Notes under the pieces: generated by a model
The model's input: the letters and a program-made list of their open reading frames with translations, nothing else
Database searches by the model: none
What the model was told of the DNA's origin: nothing
Shown: positions 36,666 through 45,840 of the stretch, in pieces
Position numbering within the stretch: position 1 is the first letter of the stretch
How the letters are laid out: each line of letters opens with the position of its first letter
Made by a program: the position numbers and the translations under genes
Origin: Bacillus sp. FJAT-49736
GTDB taxonomy: Bacteria > Bacillota > Bacilli > Bacillales > Bacillaceae_C
Direction of reading: 5' to 3'
Assembly: GCF_018343615.1 (NCBI RefSeq)
Contig: NZ_JAGYPI010000002.1
Coordinates: forward strand, 453,562-517,561
Length of the DNA: 64,000 nt

Positions 36666-37250
36666 TTAAAATGGTTGAATTTCTTGATTCGGATTAATTG
36701 TATCCGGTTGTTGATTGCCGGGCTTTGTATTAATAGCTGATAATTCTGGAGGACCCTCAGGCACAGGTTGATCTGATTTTCCATCAACCGGGTTATCAGA
36801 TGAATCACTGTTATCCTTTTCACCAGATTCATTTACTGGATTGCTTCCTATCTTATCCATATCCGATTTTGCTTTTTCCACAATGGCATCTAACTCCGCT
36901 TTTATTTGCTGCTCATCCGCGAACGTATCGATTTTCAAATTAGCGATCAGTTTTTCCGCATAGTCTTGTATCTCTTGCACACGTATGGATGTTTCTTCTT
37001 TAGTAAAATCAGATAGCTTTTTTTGAGACGCTTGTATTTCTAATTGCAATTCATCCTTTAAGCGTTGTTTTTGTGTTTCTTTTTCCGAAAGGATGGCTTG
37101 CTCCATCGATGAGATGGATTCCTCTCCCTTTTGCTTAAACCAACTCGTTAAAAGACCGTTGATATCCGAGTCGGCAAATGCGACCCCGATTCCCCCTCCG
37201 ATGGATACGGTTAAAAAAAGAACTCCAATTAGAATTTTTACTTTTTTCAT
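36666..37250 (-). CDS. Secreted coiled-coil protein 3 of the matrix-like operon
   Basis: 194 aa from the ATG at 37250, which has GGAGG about 10 bases upstream (the ATG at 37259 abuts it). A signal peptide (cleavage near AFADS) precedes LTSWFKQKG, the same short L-x-x-W-aromatic signature seen in its two neighbours. A long charged coiled coil (about 40-125) and a tail rich in P, S, N and D (about 130-194) follow. No enzyme motif. Operon position next to a signal peptidase suggests a surface or matrix component; the family is not recognised. Confidence 0.75.
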   Translation of the reverse strand: MKKVKILIGVLFLTVSIGGGIGVAFADSDINGLLTSWFKQKGEESISSMEQAILSEKETQKQRLKDELQLEIQASQKKLSDFTKEETSIRVQEIQDYAEKLIANLKIDTFADEQQIKAELDAIVEKAKSDMDKIGSNPVNESGEKDNSDSSDNPVDGKSDQPVPEGPPELSAINTKPGNQQPDTINPNQEIQPF

Positions 37251-37320
37251 CAGCGTCATTCCTCCAACTTTTTAAAGCTATCAGAGTCCCGATACGGAAC
37301 CCTGATAGCGGTGTTGTTCT

Positions 37321-38088
37321 TTAGATTCCTGAAATCACTTGGTCTAATGCATCTTTTGCTGCCTGTACGTCTTGATCCGCTCTTTCGGCGATTAGTTGTT
37401 TTTCTTTTTCCAGTAGTTCATCTGCTTTTTTCGTAATAAGGGCTCTTAGCTCGCTGATTTTAGCGTCGATTGTATCCGTTAATTTCTTTTTGGAAGTGCT
37501 TGAATTGATCTTTAGCTGTCCTTGAAGTTGTGCTTTGGCACTAGTAATAGCTTTTTGTAAATCACTAGTCGCTTGATCCTTAGCTTTATTAAGTTCAGCA
37601 TCCATTTCAGCACGCGCTTTTGTTCCTTTATCAGATGTATAATTGGTTAAGTCTTGTTCTGCTAACTCACCTGCTACTCTAAATGCTCTATTAATTTCAG
37701 CCTGAGCATCAGTAACTAATTGATTAAATTGAGCTTCCATTCCCCCTTTAATTTCTTCTGATTTCGCATTCAAATCCTTTATACGACTAGTCGTAGCATT
37801 CGAAATTTCATTCTGAGCCCACTTAGTTTGATCCACTTTCGCAGCATCAATGTTATTTCCTGTATCTGTTTTTTGTTTATCATATTCTGCAGGCAGACCT
37901 GCAGTCTTTTTAATAGCATACTCTGTTACATCATCCTTAAGGGTATTCACGAAACTCGCAAATGTTTTGTCATACCAATTTTGCAACTGGTCAGCAATAT
38001 TCACACTCGCGAATGCTGCCCCAACCCCTGATAATAATCCAACTGATACAACTCCTGCTACGATTTTCCCCTTCACTGTTTTAAACAT
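37321..38088 (-). CDS. Secreted coiled-coil protein 2 of the matrix-like operon
   Basis: 255 aa. Signal peptide (about 1-27, ending AAFAS), then LQNWYDKTF, and an almost uninterrupted alanine/lysine/aspartate-rich helix (about 50-250; INRAFRVAGELAEQDLTNY, SDLQKAITSAKAQLQGQL). Built like a fibrous or apolipoprotein-type rod. AGGGAG precedes the ATG. 26 bases separate it from the upstream gene and 70 from the next. Shares the LxxW[YF] signature with its neighbours, pointing to duplication. Confidence 0.78.
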   Translation of the reverse strand: MFKTVKGKIVAGVVSVGLLSGVGAAFASVNIADQLQNWYDKTFASFVNTLKDDVTEYAIKKTAGLPAEYDKQKTDTGNNIDAAKVDQTKWAQNEISNATTSRIKDLNAKSEEIKGGMEAQFNQLVTDAQAEINRAFRVAGELAEQDLTNYTSDKGTKARAEMDAELNKAKDQATSDLQKAITSAKAQLQGQLKINSSTSKKKLTDTIDAKISELRALITKKADELLEKEKQLIAERADQDVQAAKDALDQVISGI

Positions 38089-38114
38089 TTAAATACTCCC
38101 TTTCCTTTTTAAAA

Positions 38115-38558
38115 TTAATTTTTTAATAAATCTTCTAAAATATCTTGCACGTCTTGGGTGATTTGTTCTGTTTCCTCTTGGGTCTTTTGTTTTGTGTATG
38201 CCGCCATTTGCTGGTCGCTTTGTTCTTCGAGGTTTTTGGTGACGGTGTGTAACTGAAGGATGTAATGTTCGTTATGTTTCGTGATGGTGTTGGATGAATC
38301 TTGGAGTAAAGTAGATTGGTAATCTAGGATGGATTTGTCTGAATTTGACTTGTTTTGCTGTAGAGCGTTTTGTATCTGCTTGAATGTTGTGGCTAATTTG
38401 TTCATCGTTGAGACACCAATGGAGACTGCACTTTCTTCCAATTGATGCTTGTACCAGTTTCTAAGCTTTGTTGCCTCGTCAGGGAATGCAAAAGTGGTGC
38501 TGATACTGAGAATTAGAATGCCTGCAATGCTGACTTTTGCCAGTTTGTGAATGTTCAC
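38115..38558 (-). CDS. Secreted coiled-coil protein 1 of the matrix-like operon
   Basis: 147 aa. GTG start with AAAGGAGGG upstream. Signal peptide (about 1-25, ending TTFAF), then LRNWYKHQL, then a helical region rich in Q, N and K up to the C-terminus. It is the first gene of a four-gene minus-strand operon and lies directly behind three GTTCTT/GAAC palindromes. Same LxxW[YF] signature as the two following genes. Function unknown. Confidence 0.75.
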   Translation of the reverse strand: MNIHKLAKVSIAGILILSISTTFAFPDEATKLRNWYKHQLEESAVSIGVSTMNKLATTFKQIQNALQQNKSNSDKSILDYQSTLLQDSSNTITKHNEHYILQLHTVTKNLEEQSDQQMAAYTKQKTQEETEQITQDVQDILEDLLKN

Positions 38559-38592
38559 CGCCCTCCTTTTGATTGTGATTATCCATTTAGTT

Positions 38593-38608
38593 GTTCTTTA
38601 TAAAGAAC
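38593..38608. promoter_or_regulatory. SinR-like operator, matrix-like operon, site 1
   Basis: GTTCTTTATAAAGAAC is a perfect 16-bp palindrome 35 bp before the start codon. GTTCTYT is the known half-site of the biofilm repressor SinR. Confidence 0.65.
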
Positions 38609-38729
38609 CTACAAGTCGATTATATAGAACATATTTTGATATGAAAACCTCCAAATTCCGGAAATATCCAAGGAAAAAATAGGTTTTTCTCATCATTCCT
38701 ATTTAATTCTTATTCTATCTCTTTATTTT

Positions 38730-38767
38730 GTTCTTTTTGTTGAACTGTTTTGTTCTTTATATTGAAT
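38730..38767. promoter_or_regulatory. SinR-like operators, matrix-like operon, sites 2 and 3
   Basis: GTTCTTTTTGTTGAAC (38730-38745) and GTTCTTTATATTGAAT (38752-38767) lie 22 bp apart, two helical turns. Together with site 1 they bracket the probable promoter. Confidence 0.6.
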
Positions 38768-38921
38768 TATCGAGAGGGATTGAAAAAAATATTATTAGTA
38801 GCAGTAGCGAGGTATATGAACATTTTAGGTGGTCAATGTTACAAAAACAGTAAAGGATATGTATAAAACAGTCCATAAGACTATGGTAGACCACAAATTT
38901 TATACTTTCTTTTCTATAAAT

Positions 38922-38954
38922 AAAAACCAGATTCCTAAAGAGAATCTGGTTTTT
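38922..38954 (-). terminator. Terminator of the pxp operon
   Basis: AAAAACCAGATTC and GAATCTGGTTTTT form a perfect 13-bp stem 16 bases beyond the pxpA stop codon, with T-rich sequence on both sides. Confidence 0.9.
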
Positions 38955-38969
38955 AGATGGCGCTACCTC

Positions 38970-39704
38970 CTAACAAGAAGACAGTACTTGTGACACCAGT
39001 TTGGCGAAGGTGAGGGAGTGGGGGCCGTCGCCGTGGATGCAGATGGTGTCCGCTTGGATGGTAATTTCCCGACCATCAGCGGTGGTTACTTTCCCTTCTT
39101 TCACCATTTTGAGAACTTGATTGATGCTATCTTGGTCGTTTTGGATTAGAGCATTAGGTTGATTTCTTGGTGTTAGTGTTCCGTTTGATTGATAGGTTCG
39201 GTCTGCGAAGACTTCGTGAGCTACTTTCAGCCCTACTCTCTCACCGGCTTTTGTCAGTTCACTTCCGGATAATCCGTATAAATTCAGAGCAGGATTGTAA
39301 TCATACACCGATTTAGCGATTGCCTCCGCAAGCTGTGGATCCACTGCAGCCATATTATACAGAGCCCCGTGCGGCTTCACATGATGCAGAACACCGCCAT
39401 GCATTTTTACAAATGCATCTAGTGCTCCAATTTGATAGATAATCAGATTGTATGTTTCCTTAGCAGAAAGGTTCATATTACGTCGCCCGAAGCCTTGGAG
39501 ATCAGGATAGCCAGGATGTGCACCAAGTTTAACCCCGTGCTTCATTGCAAGTTGCACGGTTTCATTCATGATATCCGGGTCCCCTGCATGCATACCACAA
39601 GCAATATTTGCGGACGTAATATATTTCATGATCTCTTTATCATTGCCAACCGTATAGCGGCCAAAGCTTTCGCCAAGGTCACAGTTCAAATCGATTTTAC
39701 GCAT
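38970..39704 (-). CDS. pxpA: 5-oxoprolinase subunit A (LamB/YcsF family)
   Basis: 244 aa. [14 protein letters not shown] at the N-terminus, [30 protein letters not shown] and [10 protein letters not shown] are the family signatures. With PxpB and PxpC it hydrolyses 5-oxoproline (pyroglutamate) to glutamate using ATP, clearing a damage product of glutamine and glutathione. Last gene of pxpBCA, two bases after pxpC. Confidence 0.95.
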   Translation of the reverse strand: MRKIDLNCDLGESFGRYTVGNDKEIMKYITSANIACGMHAGDPDIMNETVQLAMKHGVKLGAHPGYPDLQGFGRRNMNLSAKETYNLIIYQIGALDAFVKMHGGVLHHVKPHGALYNMAAVDPQLAEAIAKSVYDYNPALNLYGLSGSELTKAGERVGLKVAHEVFADRTYQSNGTLTPRNQPNALIQNDQDSINQVLKMVKEGKVTTADGREITIQADTICIHGDGPHSLTFAKLVSQVLSSC

Positions 39705-39706
39705 AT

Positions 39707-40633
39707 CTATCTTCCTTTCCTGATGATGGTCTGTAGCATATTCAGCAATTTGTTTCTTTCGAGGAGTGTTGCTTGCGCTTCTTGTATCGAAACCTTTTGA
39801 AAACGAATAAAATCTCCCGGTTTGCGCTGTGCGATTTTTGGCAAGTCTGCTGTGATGACCTCACCTATTTTCGGGTACCCCCCAGTCGGCTGCCGATCGA
39901 CCATAAGGATGATAGGCTGTCCATTTGGCGGTATTTGAATCGTTCCAAAGGCTGCCCCCTCCGTGATAAGCTCTCTTTTTTCTTGTAAAAAAACAGGATC
40001 GCCGTTTAATCGGTAGCCCATTCTGTCGGAATTTACTTCTACTTGATACGATCGCGTTTCAAATGCATTCGGTGATAACCAGCCATACTGCCGTCCTTCA
40101 GTAAAACGAATGGTCTCTGAATTGATATAGGTGAAAAGGGAAGGGCTTAGCCTCCATTTTTTATTGGCCGTCATGGGTATTTCACGAATTAATAGCCGAT
40201 CTCCCGCTTCAAGCTTTTTCCCAATTCCAGCCTTTATGTATGTACTTTTACTATGTAAAATATCCTCTGATATAAAACCGCCTTTTACAGCTAGATACGC
40301 TCGGCAGCCATGTTCAGCGTTATGAAACTCAAGTATATCCCCTTTTTTTACGGAAATAGGTGTGCCATTGTAAACCGGTTTACCATTTAAAGTCGGATTC
40401 ATATTTGCACCACAAAAGCATACTTCGGTATCTGCCTCGAACTCGAACGTTGCACCCAAAAGGGTCATTTCAAGCACTGCCTCATTCTGATTATTGCCGA
40501 GGCAACTATTCGCTAATTGCATGGCCCATGAATCCATAGCACCACTGACGACGAAGCCGAACCGTTGAAATCCCGTACGGCCGCTATCCTGCAAAGTTGT
40601 CAGCATGCCTCCTTTTAAAATTCGAATGCCCAC
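39707..40633 (-). CDS. pxpC: 5-oxoprolinase subunit C (biotin-dependent carboxyltransferase-like)
   Basis: 308 aa. [29 protein letters not shown] and the later [28 protein letters not shown] are typical of the PxpC/KipA family. GTG start at 40633, 19 bases inside the end of pxpB, so translation is coupled. An internal AAAGGAGGC before M10 is coding sequence and not taken as the start, because family members extend upstream. Confidence 0.94.
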   Translation of the reverse strand: MGIRILKGGMLTTLQDSGRTGFQRFGFVVSGAMDSWAMQLANSCLGNNQNEAVLEMTLLGATFEFEADTEVCFCGANMNPTLNGKPVYNGTPISVKKGDILEFHNAEHGCRAYLAVKGGFISEDILHSKSTYIKAGIGKKLEAGDRLLIREIPMTANKKWRLSPSLFTYINSETIRFTEGRQYGWLSPNAFETRSYQVEVNSDRMGYRLNGDPVFLQEKRELITEGAAFGTIQIPPNGQPIILMVDRQPTGGYPKIGEVITADLPKIAQRKPGDFIRFQKVSIQEAQATLLERNKLLNMLQTIIRKGR

Positions 40634-41307
40634 TTGTGCTCGCCCCTTTCGATACGGTTATACTCTTGCTTGGTTATCGAAACGAACTGAACTTTATCTC
40701 CTGGCTCCAATAAGGTAGGAGGTGTTTTTTCTAAGGAAAAAAGCTCGACAGGTGTTCGCCCGATAATCTGCCAGCCGCCAGGTGTTGCAAGAGGATAGAC
40801 TCCTGTTTGACCACCTGCGATACCGACGGATCCAGCTGGAATTTTTAACCTCGGAGACTGCTTCCTTGGTGCAGCGATTCTCGGGTCCATTCCTCCGAGA
40901 AAGGGAAAACCGGGTGCGAAGCCGAGAAAGTACACATCATATATTTTCTTTGTGTGAATAGAAATGACTTCGTTAGAGGTTAGTTGGTTTTCCTCCGCCA
41001 CGAGGTCTATATCGAGAGCAAATTCCTGTTCATAGCAGACCGGAATTCGTATCTTTTTTCCTTTTTTAATAGGAATGATCTTCAAATTGGATAACCCTGT
41101 TTTGATCGTGTGGCAAACTTTTTCATATTGTATTTCGATTGGATTGTAATGGATAGTTAGAGTAGTATAGGCCGGCACAACTTCCACCATGCCGCGAAAA
41201 GGGTTGCGAATAAAATAATCCGCTGCTTGCAGGACCTTCTCATTAACGGACTTGGATATTTCACTCCCAAACTCTATCATGATGGCTGAATCTCCAAGCG
41301 GAAACAT
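40615..41307 (-). CDS. pxpB: 5-oxoprolinase subunit B (KipI-type)
   Basis: 230 aa. FPLGDSAIMIEFG, FLGFAPGFPFLGGMD and PAGSVGIAGGQTGVYP are the defining PxpB/KipI motifs. It binds PxpC. KipI homologues can also inhibit the sporulation kinase KinA, but the complete pxpBCA set argues for 5-oxoprolinase. GGAGGGGATTGG precedes the ATG. First gene of the operon. Confidence 0.94.
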   Translation of the reverse strand: MFPLGDSAIMIEFGSEISKSVNEKVLQAADYFIRNPFRGMVEVVPAYTTLTIHYNPIEIQYEKVCHTIKTGLSNLKIIPIKKGKKIRIPVCYEQEFALDIDLVAEENQLTSNEVISIHTKKIYDVYFLGFAPGFPFLGGMDPRIAAPRKQSPRLKIPAGSVGIAGGQTGVYPLATPGGWQIIGRTPVELFSLEKTPPTLLEPGDKVQFVSITKQEYNRIERGEHKWAFEF

Positions 41308-41459
41308 CCAATCCCCTCCATTCGCTCATTTTGATAGAATTGTACCATTATTCCGACGACCAGTGGAATAAGAAGTTGGTTTGACACATGACTTCAAACA
41401 AAAATAAAATTCCACCCTATCTAAGGATGGAGGTAAGAAGTATTCGATTGTTGTGTTTA

Positions 41460-41472
41460 GGTTCCTGGCACC
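41460..41472. repeat. GGTGCCTGGCACC family, variant copy
   Basis: GGTTCCTGGCACC, one base from the palindrome, 15 bases from the stop codon of the convergently placed small secreted protein gene. Confidence 0.6.
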
Positions 41473-41487
41473 ATACTGTTAAAGAAT

Positions 41488-42015
41488 CTAATTTCCTTCC
41501 TTTTCACTGTCTTCCGATTCCTTGTTCATTTTGCTTAATAGGGAATCCACACTTATTTTCATTTTCTTTGAAGTTATCTTTTTCCCGTTAAAGTTCCTCA
41601 CCACTAACGACCCGGAAAGTGTTTTTTCACCACTGGACTTCAATTGCATTAGGTCCTGTTTGGCCCCTACCATAGGCAACATTTCTAATGGGTAGCTCGC
41701 AGATTCACTTACAGTAATTGGATCAATTGGTTCTATGTATTTTCCTAATTCTCCCTCTACATCAATAGATATTTCCGGCTGGTAGCCATTGCTGTCACTC
41801 TTTTCAATTTCTATCTCCAGTTCATCGTTTGGTTGTTCATTAATTTCTACATCTTTTATTGTATCTTCAGCTGATGCAGCGGACACTTGAATTTCCTCTT
41901 GAAAACTATTGGAAAAAAGGGCATATGTTTTTCCATTTGAAATAACCATTTGATAAAGAATTAAGCTTAAAGTTAAAAGAAACATCATTCCAAAACCTTG
42001 CTTTCTAGAATTCAT
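41488..42015 (-). CDS. Small secreted protein of the sipW-tasA operon (TapA position)
   Basis: 175 aa. An N-terminal hydrophobic segment (about 9-25) is followed by KTYALFSNSF, a motif usual at SipW cleavage sites. The mature part is acidic (DVEINEQPNDELEIEIEKSD) and ends in a charged tail. The family is not clear by sequence. Its place after tasA under the same promoter suggests an accessory matrix protein comparable in role, not in proven homology, to TapA. GGGGGG lies about 11 bases before the ATG. Confidence 0.7.
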   Translation of the reverse strand: MNSRKQGFGMMFLLTLSLILYQMVISNGKTYALFSNSFQEEIQVSAASAEDTIKDVEINEQPNDELEIEIEKSDSNGYQPEISIDVEGELGKYIEPIDPITVSESASYPLEMLPMVGAKQDLMQLKSSGEKTLSGSLVVRNFNGKKITSKKMKISVDSLLSKMNKESEDSEKEGN

Positions 42016-42093
42016 CCAAATTCAAGCCCCCCTGCATTATTTACAGCTATACTAGCATAGGTAATGAAACCCTATGCTAGTATGAGATATCTA

Positions 42094-43002
42094 TTAATTT
42101 TTAATAAACCAATTGTAAAGTTCGTCAGATTCGATTAGTAAATAATCTGCGAGTACTCCAGGGAATTTAATAGTTCCTTTTACAGATGTATCCACTCTTT
42201 CTGCATTTATTCTCCAAAGCTGTGTCTTGCTTGCATAGTATTCCTTATCTGTAATCACTCGGTAATACTTAACACCATTTGTATATTCTGTTGTCACAGT
42301 AAAATTACCTACATTTTTTTCAAAATCCCCGTTACCGTCTCCCATTTTAACCTCAATTACTTTTTCTCCCTTACTATCAAGGTAGAAATTCACTTCTTTA
42401 TTGGTTGTAGTACGTGTCGATCCATTTGGGGTAGCCTTAAATTCAATCTTCTTTGTAAAATAAGGAGGTCCCGTCGGCCCTTGTTCTTTATCTACTTGTG
42501 TTGCTGTTACTCCTAAGCGAACATTTCCTGTTTTCCCTTGGAAGTCAATGTCATTATTTCCGTGTGGCCAATCTACAAGAATTTTAAAGCTTTCTGTACC
42601 ACTGTCCGGTTTAAAGCTATTGGTATAGTCAAAATTCACCCATTGATTATTCACTTTTCTTTGCATTGTAATTTTAACCGGAGATGCTCCGCTTTGCGGG
42701 AAAAGATCTCCACTAGGATTTACATCCAACTTATATGCAACAGGAACTTCGGTGTTATTTTTGTTGATTTGAAAGCTATATACTTCTAATGGATCCATTC
42801 CAGGGTATAATTTGTCGCCTAGGTTAAATTGAGCATTTCCAATTGTCTTTCCTTGTGCGTTGACTGCATCTACATCAAAGATTGCCGCCTTCGCCACGTT
42901 ATTATCACTAGAGAAATTTTTTGTAAAATAAGCCATCGTCCCCATAATCGCAGCTACACATAGTAGAACAGCAAAGGAGCTAAACAGTTTCTTCTTATTC
43001 AT
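42094..43002 (-). CDS. TasA/camelysin-family matrix protein
   Basis: 302 aa. The signal region ends in GTMAYFTKNFSSDNN, the SipW-type cleavage area, followed by AAIFDVDAVNAQG and YPGMDPLEVYSFQINK, which match the TasA/CalY fold. TasA proteins form biofilm fibres. The C-terminal third (about 180-302, ITDKEYYASKTQLWRI) is longer than expected and not recognised. GAGGGGG lies 9 bases before the ATG at 43002; the ATG at 43008 is too close to it. 40 bases after sipW. Confidence 0.86.
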   Translation of the reverse strand: MNKKKLFSSFAVLLCVAAIMGTMAYFTKNFSSDNNVAKAAIFDVDAVNAQGKTIGNAQFNLGDKLYPGMDPLEVYSFQINKNNTEVPVAYKLDVNPSGDLFPQSGASPVKITMQRKVNNQWVNFDYTNSFKPDSGTESFKILVDWPHGNNDIDFQGKTGNVRLGVTATQVDKEQGPTGPPYFTKKIEFKATPNGSTRTTTNKEVNFYLDSKGEKVIEVKMGDGNGDFEKNVGNFTVTTEYTNGVKYYRVITDKEYYASKTQLWRINAERVDTSVKGTIKFPGVLADYLLIESDELYNWFIKN

Positions 43003-43042
43003 TTTCATTTTCCCCCTCTAATTATTTTCAAAAGAATATAGT

Positions 43043-43594
43043 TTAAGCTTTTAGGTCAGTGTTTTCTTCTCTTTTCCTTATGGAAAAAATGTTCTTTAAT
43101 GCACCGATTGTAATTGGAAGCAAAGGAATTGCAAAAAGAATCATTAAACCGGTAGAGCTTCTTAAAAAGTTGGCTACATACCCCGCTTTCGGAATATGGA
43201 AAAATAGTGATCCTACTACTTGGTCCGTCGCTACTAACTTTTCATCCGCCACATTATTTGCATCACCCTTTGTTTGAAAAAATACTTTCCCATCCTTGTT
43301 CATTACTTTTACAATTCGATGGGTAACTAATGTGTTGGAATCAAGCTTATAGGTAATGACATCATTCACCTTTGCCTGCATAGGATCGGATGGTTTCACT
43401 ATCACTACGTCTCCCGCTTCCACCCGTGGGGACATACTGCCCGATAACACCGTCATCACCTTGTAGCCTAAGATGGATGGCAGCTCTCCCGGATGTTTTT
43501 TTGCTTGATAAATGGAATAGACGGAAGAAATACCGAGAATTAGCAGTACAATAAAGATGAGTCTCCCGAACCATTTAATAGATTTCTTGATCAC
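43043..43594 (-). CDS. sipW: SipW-type signal peptidase (archaeal/ER type, Ser-His)
   Basis: 183 aa. One N-terminal helix (about 9-30), the catalytic serine in LSGSMSPRVEAGD (S53) and a histidine in VTHRIVKV (H92) in place of the lysine of normal signal peptidases, then GDANNVADEKLV, and a C-terminal helix (about 147-170). This is the SipW type, needed to process TasA-family proteins. GTG start with AGGGGG seven bases upstream. First gene of the operon. Confidence 0.93.
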   Translation of the reverse strand: MIKKSIKWFGRLIFIVLLILGISSVYSIYQAKKHPGELPSILGYKVMTVLSGSMSPRVEAGDVVIVKPSDPMQAKVNDVITYKLDSNTLVTHRIVKVMNKDGKVFFQTKGDANNVADEKLVATDQVVGSLFFHIPKAGYVANFLRSSTGLMILFAIPLLPITIGALKNIFSIRKREENTDLKA

Positions 43595-43620
43595 TATATA
43601 GCCCCCTTTTATTACATTTT

Positions 43621-43636
43621 GTTCTCATTAAAGAAC
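43621..43636. promoter_or_regulatory. SinR-like operator, sipW promoter, site 1
   Basis: GTTCTCATTAAAGAAC, GTTCT and AGAAC half-sites in the same 16-bp format as before the other matrix-like operon, 27 bp before the sipW start codon. Confidence 0.65.
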
Positions 43637-43862
43637 AACAAGACAACAACAAACCAAGGTAAAGTTTCCCTTCCCCTATCCGTGTTACACTACTTTTGTA
43701 TCATCCCATAGATGAAAAATATAAAAGGATTCATTTTTGGAGTATTTCCAATCAAACGATCGTTTTAGTAGCTTGTCCGATATAGGAAATATTCACAAAG
43801 GTATTTTTTGATTAGTCCCTCCTTTAAAAATGACTAGTTTCATAGTTTTGAATATCTATTTT

Positions 43863-43878
43863 GTTCTTGATGAAGAAC
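43863..43878. promoter_or_regulatory. SinR-like operator, sipW promoter, site 2
   Basis: GTTCTTGATGAAGAAC, again 16 bp. It lies 269 bp before the sipW start codon, so DNA looping or an extended promoter region would be needed. The remaining 43.6-44.0 kb gap holds no gene. Confidence 0.6.
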
Positions 43879-43981
43879 AATTAATTTGATTTTAGCGGAT
43901 AATACAGAATCATTCAAGTGTTTTTATTAAATTTTGTGCTTTTGAGAGAACATTTTTTTATTTTGGGGATTTCACACACAA

Positions 43982-44020
43982 TAAAAGGAGCCAGGCACCT
44001 AATTAGGGGTGCTTGGCTCC
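43982..44020 (-). terminator. Terminator of the transglycosylase gene, built on the GGTGCC palindrome
   Basis: GGAGCCAGGCACC and GGTGCTTGGCTCC pair around a short loop; on the minus strand TTTTATTG follows. The arms contain the GCCAGGCACC word of the dispersed family. Confidence 0.88.
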
Positions 44021-44031
44021 TTACTTTCGAA

Positions 44032-45756
44032 TTACTGCAAGTTGCTGGAGGCTAGGTACCAGGTACCGGTTGTGCCTTTGATCGAAACTTTGTACCAGGC
44101 GAAGAGGTTTGCGCTGCTGTTGTCTTCGATTGGTCCGCTGAGAAGGGTTACCTTTGTGCCGGCAGGAAATGATTTTGGCGTATTGTTGACGGTAGAAGGT
44201 ACCTTTCTAAAGTTCGCTTTTGCAGATAGAGTAATTTGCTTGTCTTTTTTATAAAGCTGGGTTGATAATGTTCTCTTTTTCGTTGAGTAGGACATTTTTT
44301 GCTGAAAGGATGGAAGTTGAGTGATCGGGTCCAAAGTCATTACAACTCCCTTCATTACTTCCGGCTCCATCATAGTTCGGTCCTTCAAATTCGAATAGAC
44401 TTTTAACTGGTATGCCTTGCTGTTTTTATTTGGATCATTTTTAAAGGACAGCCCATTATAAGCCATAATCGCAAAATACCAATTTTCCAGGACGTTTTTT
44501 TCGCCTTTATTAATCGTTGGTATGATTGGCTTCGTCAAAAATGCATAATTCCATTTTTCAAGCAGAATGTCAATGCCTACCTCAATATTGTATCGCAAAT
44601 CGTATTTTACCCGATCCCAATTAAAGCGTTGATCATCCTCCGAGGTTGGAGTTACCTGCATGATACCGTAGCCATTATCATCGCTTTTAAAAACCTCTCC
44701 GTTTGTTAGGAATTGTTGAAGCTTGCTATTCTCTGTTACGGCAATCGCTTTAACGATTTCGGGAGGAACCCCTTTTGCAACCGCTGCACTTGTCAGCATT
44801 CCCTTCAACTCTGAAGTGCTCACTTTTAATTGATCCATAATACGTGTGAATCGTTTATTTAGGAGAGCTTGATCGGCACTTGAATTAAAATCTGCAATCC
44901 CTGTTTTTAAAGATTGATAGATCCCAGGCACTTTTTCATCGGATTTTCCTTTTGAAACAAGCCCGTCTAGCTGCTCGAACTGTGCTTCAATCGTCATCAA
45001 ATTGGAGAGATTTCCCGTATTTAGATTTTCAGGGATTCCCTCATTTAGCTGATGAAGTTCTGAGTAAAGCTGCTTTTGATAGTTTGCTTGTTTTATAAGA
45101 TCGATGTTAAAGACGATTTTTTTGTATGAATCGGCTATTTTGCTTGGAGCTGCAGACGCTTTTACAAGTTTATTGGTTTCATTTAAAGCTTGTTTTACGG
45201 TAACAGGATACTGAAGGTCGCTCAGCACCTTGTCTACTGGTGTTTTATAAAGTGACTTTATTTTATCCTGTGTCTTTTTTCCATACACAGCGGTGAATTT
45301 TGGAGCATAGCTCTTAAGAGTGCTGGACAGGGATGTGTAGGCATTGATTGTATTAGTGTCCATGATTCCAGTCTTAACATACTTGTCTAAAGTTGCTTTT
45401 TTCGCTAAAAGCTTTTTTCCGTATGTGACTGCGTCTATATATTTTTTTCCTCTATCGATCTTTGTTTTTACATCCTTGAGCTTGGAAAGATTCGTGCTCT
45501 TTTGCTTACCTGTTTGTTTCTTTACAGCAGCAAGTGCTGTGTTGTATTTCTTTTTGGCATCGTTGTATTCCTTTGTCGGTATATTTTTTCCGGTCGCTTT
45601 ATTTTCAACTGTTGTGGCATTGGATAAAACCTTTGCGGCTTTCACAGCGGAAGCTACTAAACTGTCTGTTTTGCTGGCCGCCTCTGTATAGTGATGTCCA
45701 ACCGTTGAAAATAAAAGGACGGAAGCCATGATTAAAGCAATTCGTATTAATTTCAA
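44032..45756 (-). CDS. Secreted lytic transglycosylase-like protein with SH3 domain
   Basis: 574 aa. Signal peptide (about 1-27). Residues 30-320 are helical and lysine-rich. An SLT-type domain follows: GVPPEIVKAIAVTENSKLQQF has the expected catalytic glutamate, then GYGIMQVTP and YNIEVGIDILLEKW, and MAYNGLS. A C-terminal SH3-like domain (about 510-574) ends in WYKVSIKGTTGTWYLASSNL. It probably cuts the glycan strand of peptidoglycan. TTG start with GAGGTGAAG upstream. It follows the large subtilase but has its own leader. Confidence 0.86.
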   Translation of the reverse strand: MKLIRIALIMASVLLFSTVGHHYTEAASKTDSLVASAVKAAKVLSNATTVENKATGKNIPTKEYNDAKKKYNTALAAVKKQTGKQKSTNLSKLKDVKTKIDRGKKYIDAVTYGKKLLAKKATLDKYVKTGIMDTNTINAYTSLSSTLKSYAPKFTAVYGKKTQDKIKSLYKTPVDKVLSDLQYPVTVKQALNETNKLVKASAAPSKIADSYKKIVFNIDLIKQANYQKQLYSELHQLNEGIPENLNTGNLSNLMTIEAQFEQLDGLVSKGKSDEKVPGIYQSLKTGIADFNSSADQALLNKRFTRIMDQLKVSTSELKGMLTSAAVAKGVPPEIVKAIAVTENSKLQQFLTNGEVFKSDDNGYGIMQVTPTSEDDQRFNWDRVKYDLRYNIEVGIDILLEKWNYAFLTKPIIPTINKGEKNVLENWYFAIMAYNGLSFKNDPNKNSKAYQLKVYSNLKDRTMMEPEVMKGVVMTLDPITQLPSFQQKMSYSTKKRTLSTQLYKKDKQITLSAKANFRKVPSTVNNTPKSFPAGTKVTLLSGPIEDNSSANLFAWYKVSIKGTTGTWYLASSNLQ

Positions 45757-45840
45757 CTACTTCACCTCGATTTCCATTCTCTCCTAACCTATTATACTTG
45801 TAAATTGAAAATATTGGAATCATCTTAACGTTAAAACAAA

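Noticed and set aside
38970-41307. KipI/KipA sporulation-kinase control instead of 5-oxoprolinase
   Set aside because: The complete pxpB-pxpC-pxpA set with a LamB/YcsF protein is the 5-oxoprolinase arrangement; KinA inhibition remains only a side possibility.
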